Of a DNA stretch of 6,407 bases, positions 1 to 5,261 are shown one piece after another; position 1 is the stretch's first letter, and every line of letters starts with the position of its first letter. Location: NCBI GenBank assembly GCA_017885365.1, contig JAFNGD010000453.1, forward strand, positions 2,645 through 9,051. The letters run 5' to 3'. Made by a program: the position numbers and the translations under genes. Origin of the DNA: Nitrospirota bacterium. Its GTDB lineage: Bacteria; Nitrospirota; UBA9217. The notes below the pieces were generated by a model. It made no database searches, had not been told where the DNA came from, and worked only from the letters and a program-made list of their open reading frames with translations.

Positions 1-224
1 TCCATCCCGGCGGTCAGATAGCTGTACCGTACCAGCCCGCTGCAGTCGAAGCCCGAGGGGGTGTCGCCCTTGAACTGGTAGGGCCGGCCGATCATCGTGA
101 GCGCCGTGTCCGCGGCCTTGTCGCCTGCCGAGGCGGAATACCCGGGGATGCGCTTCGCAGGCACGTGCGCGCAGCCGGCGAAGAGGAATCCGAGAACACC
201 GATGACCAGCAGAAGTCTCCGCAT
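1..224 (-). CDS. NlpC/P60-family lipoprotein, 3' end cut by window edge
   Basis: This is a predicted cell-wall hydrolase lipoprotein; the NlpC/P60 family cleaves peptide bonds in peptidoglycan stems. The 74 visible residues start MRRLLLVIGVLGFLFAGC, a lipoprotein signal peptide with lipobox FAGC and lipidated Cys18. After a short linker comes GRPYQFKGDTPSGFDCSGLV (about residues 46-65), the classic start of an NlpC/P60 domain with Cys61 in DCSGLV as nucleophile. The catalytic His and third polar residue lie beyond the window. The ATG is supported by an AGGAGG-type ribosome site at 228-234 with good spacing, and by a promoter at 246-274. It is divergent from the RACo-like gene. Family assignment is firm; the exact cleavage specificity is unknown. 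Confidence 0.88.
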   Translation of the reverse strand, partial: MRRLLLVIGVLGFLFAGCAHVPAKRIPGYSASAGDKAADTALTMIGRPYQFKGDTPSGFDCSGLVRYSYLTAGM

Positions 225-245
225 CCACCCTCCTGGACCAGCGAC

Positions 246-274
246 ATACTAACGGGTGCGGTTGTTTAAGTCAA
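246..274 (-). promoter_or_regulatory. sigma70-type promoter of the NlpC/P60 gene
   Basis: On the minus strand TTGACT (274-269) is separated by exactly 17 bp from TAGTAT (251-246). Start of transcription would be near 239, just ahead of the ribosome site at 234-228. The -35 matches consensus at 5 of 6 positions and the -10 at 4 of 6. Confidence 0.55.
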
Positions 275-337
275 TGGCTGTCCTGCGCCTCCGCACAAAC
301 CCTGTTTTATAGCTCCCGCCTGCTTCCCAGAAATCCC

Positions 338-366
338 TTGACCCTGCCGAAGCTCCCTGTTATAGT
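338..366 (+). promoter_or_regulatory. sigma70-type promoter of the RACo-like gene
   Basis: TTGACC (338-343), a 17-bp spacer, then TATAGT (361-366); each hexamer matches consensus at 5 of 6 positions. The predicted transcription start is at about 373, one base before the ATG at 374, which would give an mRNA with almost no 5' leader. The TTG at 338 that could serve as an upstream start codon is part of the -35 element. Confidence 0.6.
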
Positions 367-373
367 TTTTCGC

Positions 374-2308
374 ATGAAGCACAAGATCACCTTCATCCCC
401 GACAACGTCACCATCGAGATGGAGCACAACGGCAGCCTTTTCAAGGCGGCGAAGGCCGCGGGCGTCTATGTGCTCTCGTCCTGCGGCGGCAAGGGCAACT
501 GCGGCAAGTGCAAGGTTGTGGTGAAACGCGGCACCGTGGAGCCGGGCAAGTCCCGGTCGTACCTGTCCACCGAGGAGGCGGAGCGCGGCTACATCCTCGC
601 GTGCCACAGCCATGTCCTGAGCGACCTGACCGTGGAGGTGCCGCCCGAGTCCCGGATGCAGGCGAAGCACAAGATCGCCACGGGCGCCAACACCGAAGCG
701 CTGTTCAAGCTCCTGCGCGAGGCCGGCGGCTGCCTGGACTCCCGCATCATCCGGGTGTACATGGAGCTCAACCCGCCTACCCTCGACGACAGCATCGCGG
801 ACGTGGAGCGGATCCGGCGCGCCCTCGACGAGCGGGGCTTCGACGCCGACAACCTGCATCTGAACTTCATGGTCCTCCGGAAGCTGGCCGCGGTCCTGCG
901 CGAGGCGGAATGGAAGGTCACGGTCTCGATCTTCAGCGTCGGGGATGTCACCGAGGTGCTGGACATCTTCCCCGGCAACGTGACGAAGTCGCGCTTCGGC
1001 GCGGCCGTGGACATCGGCACCACCACGCTCGTCGTGTACCTCGTGAACATGACCACCGGCCAGATCGTCGACACCGCGTCGTTGTACAATCCCCAGGTGA
1101 AGTGCGGCGACGACGTGATCACGCGCATCGTCTACGCCAGCGAGAAGAACGGCCTCCAGGAGCTCCAGGACCTTGCCGTGGGCAGCGTCAGCACGATGCT
1201 CACGGAGCTGGCGCACAAGCACGGCATCGACCCGGGCATGATCGACTACCTCGTGGTCGCCGGGAACACCACCATGAACCACCTGTTCTACGGCATCAAC
1301 CCGCAGCACATCCGCGAGGAACCCTATATCCCCACGGCCACCTTCTTCCCGCTCATCCGGGGCAAGAGCATCGGACTGTCCATCGACCCCCAGGCCGTCG
1401 TGTATGCCCTGCCGAACGTGGCCAGCTACGTGGGAGGCGACATCACCGCCGGCGTGCTCGTGTCGCAGATGCACAAGCAGGAGAAGCTGTCCCTCTTCAT
1501 CGACGTAGGCACCAACGGCGAGATCGTGCTCGGAAACAGGGAGTGGCTCGTGACCGCGGCCTGCTCGGCCGGGCCGGCCTTCGAGGGGAGCGGCATCAGG
1601 TTCGGCATGCGCGCCATGGAGGGCGCCATCGAAGAGGTGGAGATTGATCCGAAGACCTTTGAGGTGAACTACCAGGTCATCGGCGACACGAAGCCCATCG
1701 GCATCTGCGGGTCCGGCATGATCGACGCCCTGGCCGAGATGTACCTTACCGGCGTCATCGACCAGAAGGGCAAGATCCGCGAAGAGATCAAGTCGAAACG
1801 CATCCGGCGCGGCGAGAACGGGCTGGAGTACGTGCTCGCCTGGCGGGTGGAGAGCGCCATCAACAAGGAGATCGTGCTGACCGAGGTGGACCTGGACAAC
1901 CTCATCCGGGCCAAGGCGGCCATCTACGCGGGCTTCGGCACCCTGCTGAAGCACATGGAGATGGGCTTCGCCGACGTGGACAAGATCTTCATCGCCGGCG
2001 GGTTCGGACGGTACATCGACGTGGAGCGCGCCATCACCATCGGCCTCTTGCCGGACCTGCCGATGGATAAGTTCCACTTCCTCGGCAATACCTCCATCAT
2101 GGGCGCCTATTACGTGCTCCTGTGCGACCGGCTGCGCCACGAGGCCGAGGCCATCGCGCGCCGGATGACGTACGTGGAGCTTTCGGTCTCGAGGAGCTTC
2201 ATGGACGAGTACATGTCCGCCCTCTTCCTGCCCCACACGAACCTCGACGCATTCCCCACGGTAAAGCACCAGATGAGGAAGGCGAAGACATGGTATCCTC
2301 CCGAGTAA
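374..2308 (+). CDS. RACo-like corrinoid-protein activator (2Fe-2S ferredoxin + ASKHA ATPase, DUF4445 family)
   Basis: This 644-residue protein has the layout of RACo/RamA-type activators, which use ATP to drive electron transfer that returns inactive Co(II) corrinoid to Co(I) on methyltransferase partners. An N-terminal plant-type 2Fe-2S domain has Cys37, Cys43 and Cys46 (SSCGGKGNCGKC) and Cys77 (LACHS). A linker and middle domain run to about residue 205. The ASKHA ATPase core then shows AVDIGTTT (Asp213), VVAGNTTMNHLF, DVGTNGE (from Asp377), GICGSGMIDAL (Cys445) and FIAGGFGRYID (from about 539), ending with the family tail FMDEYMSALFLPHT. Length is normal. I prefer ATG 374 to TTG 338 because the ferredoxin fold begins there and the TTG lies in the -35 box. 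No Shine-Dalgarno sequence precedes the ATG. No corrinoid protein or methyltransferase gene is adjacent, so the partner is unknown. Confidence 0.9.
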   Translation: MKHKITFIPDNVTIEMEHNGSLFKAAKAAGVYVLSSCGGKGNCGKCKVVVKRGTVEPGKSRSYLSTEEAERGYILACHSHVLSDLTVEVPPESRMQAKHKIATGANTEALFKLLREAGGCLDSRIIRVYMELNPPTLDDSIADVERIRRALDERGFDADNLHLNFMVLRKLAAVLREAEWKVTVSIFSVGDVTEVLDIFPGNVTKSRFGAAVDIGTTTLVVYLVNMTTGQIVDTASLYNPQVKCGDDVITRIVYASEKNGLQELQDLAVGSVSTMLTELAHKHGIDPGMIDYLVVAGNTTMNHLFYGINPQHIREEPYIPTATFFPLIRGKSIGLSIDPQAVVYALPNVASYVGGDITAGVLVSQMHKQEKLSLFIDVGTNGEIVLGNREWLVTAACSAGPAFEGSGIRFGMRAMEGAIEEVEIDPKTFEVNYQVIGDTKPIGICGSGMIDALAEMYLTGVIDQKGKIREEIKSKRIRRGENGLEYVLAWRVESAINKEIVLTEVDLDNLIRAKAAIYAGFGTLLKHMEMGFADVDKIFIAGGFGRYIDVERAITIGLLPDLPMDKFHFLGNTSIMGAYYVLLCDRLRHEAEAIARRMTYVELSVSRSFMDEYMSALFLPHTNLDAFPTVKHQMRKAKTWYPPE

Positions 2309-2334
2309 TACAACCGCATGTGGTCATGCTACGT

Positions 2335-2612
2335 TGTCATTGCGAGCGACCGAAGGGAGCGCGGCAATCTCGTTGTAATAGGAAAGATTGCTTCGACCTG
2401 TCGTCAGAGAAAACCACGAACAAAAATATCTGCCGCAATAAAATACAAGAGGCGCAAAAAGGGAAACATCAACGTTCTGCGTATTTTGCGCCTTTTTGCG
2501 GCAAATACCTGATTCTGATCCGGCGTTACAGATGAAGTTTTAAAATATACCCACTCGGCTGAGATCTGAACCCATAAAAGATTGCTTCGTCGTCATGCTC
2601 CTCGCAATGACA
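2335..2612. repeat. 278-bp element A with perfect 12-bp terminal inverted repeats
   Basis: The element begins TGTCATTGCGAG (2335-2346) and ends CTCGCAATGACA (2601-2612). The left unit continues to CGGCAATCTCG (ends 2372) and is followed by an inverted partial unit AGATTGCTTCGACC (2385-2398). The right unit (2579-2612) is inverted. The middle (about 2399-2578) is AT-rich and holds nested hairpins. This unit is a widespread dispersed bacterial repeat whose spurious translations read CHCE... or SLRAKRSNL. It lies 26 bp after the RACo-like stop. I see no target-site duplication and no transposase. Confidence 0.7.
2431..2503 (+). terminator. nested hairpin inside element A, possible terminator of the RACo-like gene
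   Basis: An outer stem TGCCGCAA (2431-2438) / TTGCGGCA (2496-2503) encloses an inner 10-bp perfect stem AGGCGCAAAA (2450-2459) / TTTTGCGCCT (2484-2493). The inner stem is followed by TTTT, giving a run of five T with the last stem base, as in a rho-independent terminator. The GCAAAAAGG segment can pair instead with CCTTTTTGC (2491-2499), so alternative folds exist. The distance from the stop (about 120 bp) is long for a dedicated terminator. Confidence 0.4.
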
Positions 2613-2656
2613 CAAGGGTAAGTTTGTATTAGTGCGTCCCCGCCCTGCTGCCAATC

Positions 2657-2696
2657 AAAAAGGCTGTCCGATGCATCCCGCATCCGGACAGCCTTT
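2657..2696. terminator. strong bidirectional terminator hairpin
   Basis: A 12-bp perfect stem AAAGGCTGTCCG (2659-2670) / CGGACAGCCTTT (2685-2696) is extended by ATG/CAT across a bulged C, with a short loop. On the minus strand the stem runs into TTTTT then GATTGG, a good rho-independent terminator for the methyltransferase-like gene ending at 2792. On the plus strand the T-tract is only TTT, so it could be a weaker stop for the RACo-like transcript. Confidence 0.75.
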
Positions 2697-2723
2697 ACTA
2701 ACAAGAGCATAAAATGCTTTGTG

Positions 2724-2750
2724 CCACAGAGGTCGCCGAGGACACCGAGG
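2724..2750 (+). repeat. three tandem 9-bp repeats (CACNGAGG type)
   Basis: CCACAGAGG, TCGCCGAGG and ACACCGAGG follow each other directly at 2724-2732, 2733-2741 and 2742-2750. This resembles a dispersed repeat seen in intergenic DNA of many bacteria; its reading frame gives HRGHRG-like peptides that are not real proteins. Confidence 0.55.
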
Positions 2751-2791
2751 AAAGCTAAACACCCCTTATCATGGCATTTCTCTGCCAGTGG

Positions 2792-3275
2792 CTAGTATCC
2801 AATCCTCGGCAGCCACTTCCCTGTTCTCTTCTTATACGCACGATACTCTTCTCCCAACCTGGCCTCCAGAAGCTTTTCCTCATAGCTCGCAATATAATCG
2901 TGAAAAATGAATATACCGAGAAGGATTGCGAGGGAGAAGAGAGAAGAGAGAAAGTGTGGAAACGGTCAGTCCGGCGTAGGTCACGATGCTTGCCAGATAC
3001 AGGGGATGTCTCACATACCGAAAGGCCCCGGTGGTCACGACGCTCGTCGACCGTCGGTCTTGATGTACGACACCATGGCCTGAGCCGGCAAGATACACCG
3101 CGGTAATAAGTGCAAGGCCCAGGATGATCAGGCGGATGTACAGCGGCATGTGATCCGACAGAAAGGTTGATTGGCGCACGAAAAACGAATCGGCTATCCA
3201 AACCGCCAGAAAAACACCCAGCGATATCAACTGTCCGGCATGGCCGAAAGTATGTTCTCCGTTCTGCTCTCTCAT
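2792..3275 (-). pseudogene. isoprenylcysteine carboxyl methyltransferase-like membrane protein, frameshifted by a 7-bp repeat unit
   Basis: This is a small integral-membrane, SAM-dependent methyltransferase of the ICMT/phospholipid-methyltransferase type. The first frame (from ATG 3275, AGGG ribosome site six bases upstream) gives membrane segments at about residues 15-33 and 42-62, then the family motif GAFRYVRHPLYL (83-94). After about residue 112 this frame turns into a nonsense tail and stops at 2880. A second frame continues with FHDYIASYEEKLLE, then EEYRAYKKRTGKWLPRIGY and a stop at 2792, the expected C-terminus with the SAM-side Glu pair. The break falls in three tandem 7-bp units at 2932-2952. 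Removing one unit fuses both halves into a regular 158-residue protein. It could be an inactive gene, a phase-variable gene or a sequencing error. The natural substrate is unknown. Confidence 0.85.
2932..2952. repeat. three tandem 7-bp units (GRGAGAA) within the methyltransferase-like gene
   Basis: The plus strand reads GGGAGAA, GAGAGAA, GAGAGAA at 2932-2938, 2939-2945 and 2946-2952. Because 7 is not a multiple of 3, every gain or loss of one unit changes the reading frame. Two units would give an open frame; the three present here close it. Confidence 0.85.
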
Positions 3276-3302
3276 GCATAACCCTGACGTCCAAAGACAG
3301 AT

Positions 3303-3362
3303 GTATAACGCGCGGGTAAGACGCGCGTCTCTTGCGCATCGGACTCCACTCGCTCGTTAGAT
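3303..3362 (-). other. attC-like (integron recombination) imperfect palindrome
   Basis: On the minus strand the 60-bp segment starts ATCTAAC (3362-3356), which fits the integron R'' core RYYYAAC, and ends GTTATAC (3309-3303), one mismatch from the R' core GTTRRRY. The arms pair as TAACGAGCGAGT against ACCCGCGCGTTA (10 of 12). An inner stem GATGCGC / GCGCGTC surrounds a short loop, with unequal spacers between the stems. Its size is typical of attC sites. It lies about 35 bp after the small membrane-protein gene and 27 bp before the methyltransferase-like gene, the position expected between two cassettes. No integrase or second attC is in the window, so this stays tentative. Confidence 0.4.
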
Positions 3363-3397
3363 ATAATTCAAGCTTTGTTGAAGGTCATTTCACTGCC

Positions 3398-3856
3398 TTA
3401 TCCAAGGCATTCGCCACAACAAAACCAGCATTCATTCCACAGGAGAGGTTCAAACCAACCGTATCGGCGCTTCCATCTTTCAATTTTGGCTTTTTGGTGA
3501 GAGAACATGAGGAAGACGATAAGGGCACTAACTACGACAATGACCCAGCCGGCAGCATCGATGAGAGTCTTTGCGTTATTTGTTGTACCCTTTTCGTTTA
3601 TGGCGACGAAAGCAAGACCACCAAATACCGCGAGGAGGACAGTAATATAGAACTCGAATGCTTTATAGGTTGCATTGTTGTGATATTCAATTTCTTTGGA
3701 TCTCAAATCAGGAGTAAGTTGGCGCCAATCGTTACATCTCTTACCGTCACTAGTGAAGTTCAGCCTGCGAAGCAATAACATAACCATCGTCCATACGAAT
3801 GCAGATAATGCCCCTGGAATGAATGCCGTTTGAAATATTTCTGTTTGGCTTATCAT
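3398..3856 (-). CDS. small three-helix membrane protein of unknown function
   Basis: I do not recognise this 152-residue protein. It has three hydrophobic segments: about residues 10-29 (FIPGALSAFVWTMVMLLL), 68-88 (FYITVLLAVFGGLAFVAI) and 101-120 (AAGWVIVVVSALIVFLMF). A basic/polar loop separates the first two and a basic stretch (HQKAKIERWKRRYG) follows the third. The tail carries CWFCCGEC (Cys143, 146, 147, 150), which could bind metal or be the result of a frameshift: one base less in the TTT of GGTTGGTTTG gives a more ordinary tail ending ANALDKAVK. ATG 3856 is chosen because AAAGGAG lies upstream (3874-3868); an in-frame ATG at 3961 lacks a ribosome site. The DNA here is visibly AT-richer than the RACo-like gene, suggesting acquisition. 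It has its own promoter. Confidence 0.65.
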   Translation of the reverse strand: MISQTEIFQTAFIPGALSAFVWTMVMLLLRRLNFTSDGKRCNDWRQLTPDLRSKEIEYHNNATYKAFEFYITVLLAVFGGLAFVAINEKGTTNNAKTLIDAAGWVIVVVSALIVFLMFSHQKAKIERWKRRYGWFEPLLWNECWFCCGECLG

Positions 3857-3874
3857 TCTGGTCGATTCTCCTTT

Positions 3875-3917
3875 GCTGGCGAACCAGCTATTATCGGAAC
3901 GGAAACCGCCCCGATAA
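3875..3917 (-). promoter_or_regulatory. two hairpins in the leader directly before the ribosome site
   Basis: In the mRNA of the small membrane protein, TTATCGG/CCGATAA (3917-3911 with 3897-3891), with an inner CGG/CCG pair, forms one hairpin. GCTGG-TTCG-CCAGC (3888-3875) forms a second, and it abuts the AAAGGAG ribosome site at 3874-3868. They lie in a leader of about 115 nt. This may modulate translation, but no known riboswitch is recognised. Confidence 0.45.
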
Positions 3918-3973
3918 GCACGATTATTCGGTGTTAACGGATTTGGCAATGAATATGTCAAACCGCTCTCGGT

Positions 3974-4010
3974 ATTATAGAAATATATGCTTGCTCAGCA
4001 AAGATGTCAA
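3974..4010 (-). promoter_or_regulatory. strong sigma70-type promoter of the small membrane-protein gene
   Basis: On the minus strand a perfect TTGACA (4010-4005) is followed after 17 bp by TATATT (3987-3982, 5 of 6), and just downstream by a perfect TATAAT (3979-3974) at too great a distance from that -35. A second TTGACA at 3961-3956 has no good -10 at the right distance. Confidence 0.65.
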
Positions 4011-4054
4011 CGAAAGCGATAGGGTATTGTAAAGGTATGTGCAAATGAATAGAG

Positions 4055-4077
4055 GTTAATACACGAAGTGTTTTAAC
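4055..4077. terminator. AT-rich hairpin, possible terminator of the LolA-like gene
   Basis: GTTAATACAC (4055-4064) and GTGTTTTAAC (4068-4077) pair at 9 of 10 positions around a GAA loop. It lies 45 bp after the stop at 4122. No T-tract follows on the minus strand, so termination is only a guess. Confidence 0.3.
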
Positions 4078-4121
4078 TATTGGAAACCATAACTGTATAG
4101 GAAGAAGTTTCATCCTGTCAA

Positions 4122-4934
4122 TCATGGCGTAAAGAGCGAATCATCGATGGCCGGGTTGATCTGGTAGAGGTTAATGGTGGTAACGCTGATCTTTCTCCCG
4201 CCAGCATAATTGACTATCTTGAAGGGTAGAAGCACTCCGTCAACAGTTTTGAAGTCGCCGAACTCGGCGCTCAGGCTTGTCGACTCGGTTCCCATGACAA
4301 AGAACCCCTCGCATTTCACGATACGATAGTTCGCGGCATGCACGAACACTTCCATCTGGTTCCCTGCGCGGTCAACAAGCCGAATCACATGGACTGCCTC
4401 ACCATTCACAATATCCTTCCGGAGCTCCGTTACCGTAAAGGTATCGTCAAGCAGCCCATAGGGAAGGTTCAGCTCGTTATACTGGTAGACCATGGCCTGG
4501 AAGCGCGGCCCAGATACCTCCTCCATCTTTCCCCCGGTGCCGCGATACCCTTTGTCCTTGTGCAGGATCCGCCGTTCCGACGAGCGGCTGTAGATGATAT
4601 CGACGAACAGGTTTCCGTCCCTGCGCAGCGTGCGACGGTAGGTCCCTTCGTCGCCGCGCATGATCGCCGTGATCCTTCCTTCGGCCGCAATCGTTTTGAT
4701 CTTCGCAAGCCGTTCCCTGCCGCCATATGCCGCGATGACCTTGTCGATGACCGTTTTGCTCTCCTGCACAGGCGCGGCAGCGATCAGGGCGATGACGGAT
4801 GCGACGAACAGGACGAGATACTGCATGGCCCTCTTCTTAGGCCAACAGATCTGTATCGGCATAGGCATGATGTTGGTCGTACTCTCGATCTTGGACGTTG
4901 CTGCTTTTGAAACACTGCACTTTCTCATAAGCAT
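4122..4934 (-). CDS. exported LolA-like (outer-membrane lipoprotein-sorting-type) protein
   Basis: This is a predicted periplasmic protein of the LolA/LolB-like half-barrel superfamily, whose members bind lipids or lipoprotein acyl chains. After a hydrophobic export signal (MQYLVLFVASVIALIAAA) comes VIDKVIAAYGGRERLAKIKT, the typical opening helix of these proteins. Beta-strand-rich sequence follows, and the end VDGVLLPFKIVNYAGG...IDDSLFTP is typical of the family. Start choice is uncertain. ATG 4934 has the best ribosome site (AAGGA, 5-nt spacing) and gives 270 residues, but adds a polar stretch before the signal. ATG 4826 gives 234 residues and puts the hydrophobic core at the N-terminus, but without a charged n-region. 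An intermediate ATG (MPMPIQICWPKKRAM...) would supply KKR. No partner gene is adjacent, and a direct role in lipoprotein sorting is not shown. Confidence 0.72.
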   Translation of the reverse strand: MLMRKCSVSKAATSKIESTTNIMPMPIQICWPKKRAMQYLVLFVASVIALIAAAPVQESKTVIDKVIAAYGGRERLAKIKTIAAEGRITAIMRGDEGTYRRTLRRDGNLFVDIIYSRSSERRILHKDKGYRGTGGKMEEVSGPRFQAMVYQYNELNLPYGLLDDTFTVTELRKDIVNGEAVHVIRLVDRAGNQMEVFVHAANYRIVKCEGFFVMGTESTSLSAEFGDFKTVDGVLLPFKIVNYAGGRKISVTTINLYQINPAIDDSLFTP

Positions 4935-4971
4935 ACTATTCCTTTGGCCGTACACTGAAGAAGTCACGAAT

Positions 4972-5095
4972 TGTCATTGCGAGGAGCGTTTTTTGCGACG
5001 CGGCAATCTCGAAGTTGCTGGTTTTTGAGAACCGAGATTGCGAAGTTTATCCTGAGCTGAAAATACGAGATTGCTTCGCTTCGCTCGCAATGACA
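4972..5095. repeat. 124-bp element B with perfect 12-bp terminal inverted repeats
   Basis: Element B has the same ends as the 278-bp element: TGTCATTGCGAG (4972-4983) and CTCGCAATGACA (5084-5095). The internal order is also the same: left unit through CGGCAATCTCG (ends 5011), an inverted partial unit CGAGATTGCG (5033-5042), then an inverted right unit (5066-5095). It lies between the hydrolase gene and the LolA-like gene. There is no transposase and no visible target duplication. Confidence 0.72.
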
Positions 5096-5261
5096 GGCGA
5101 GGGACCTGCTCGCAAAGACAGCAAAAAGACTTCCTCAGTGGCCGGTCAGAAAATGCGCAATTGCTGCTTGCCATGTGCACACGATGCCGCCGAGCGAGCT
5201 CAGCCCCGGCGGGTCCGGTCTCTTCCTTTGGGCGGGCCGCTAGTGTCTCTCAGGAACATGA
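5096..5261. other. intergenic stretch after the hydrolase gene, weak hairpin only
   Basis: I see no gene here. CCGCCG (5187-5192) can pair with CGGCGG (5207-5212) about 50 bp past the hydrolase stop, a possible transcription-end hairpin, but it has no T-tract. The rest holds no motif I recognise. Confidence 0.4.

Noticed and set aside
338..373. TTG start that would add 12 residues to the RACo-like protein
   Set aside because: The TTG is the first half of a -35 box with a matching -10 17 bp on; the ferredoxin domain begins normally at Met 374 and there is no ribosome site for the TTG.
266..2269. Very long open frame antisense to the RACo-like gene
   Set aside because: It is a by-product of high GC and third-position bias of the real gene; its sequence is an Asp/Val/His/Arg-rich low-complexity shadow with no domain.
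2122..2535. Open frame running from the end of the RACo-like gene into the repeats
   Set aside because: It contains CHCERPKGARQS, the well-known spurious translation of the CATTGCGAG repeat, and no protein-like sequence elsewhere.
2335..2612. CRISPR-like repeats
   Set aside because: The repeated units are few, in inverted orientation and without regular spacers; this is a palindromic element, not an array.
2695..2792. Second attC-like site after the methyltransferase-like gene (GTTAGTA on the minus strand)
   Set aside because: Only a partial core box is present, with no matching RYYYAAC partner or pairing arms at a suitable distance.
2755..3339. 194-codon minus-strand frame overlapping the methyltransferase-like gene
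   Set aside because: It overlaps the real N-terminal half in another frame with Arg/Ser/His-rich nonsense; only the family motifs in the other two frames make sense.
3332..3778. 148-codon plus-strand frame opposite the small membrane protein
   Set aside because: The opposite strand has three clear membrane helices, a ribosome site and a strong promoter; this frame has none.
4338..4910. 190-codon plus-strand frame opposite the LolA-like gene
   Set aside because: Shadow frame; signal peptide and family pattern are on the minus strand.
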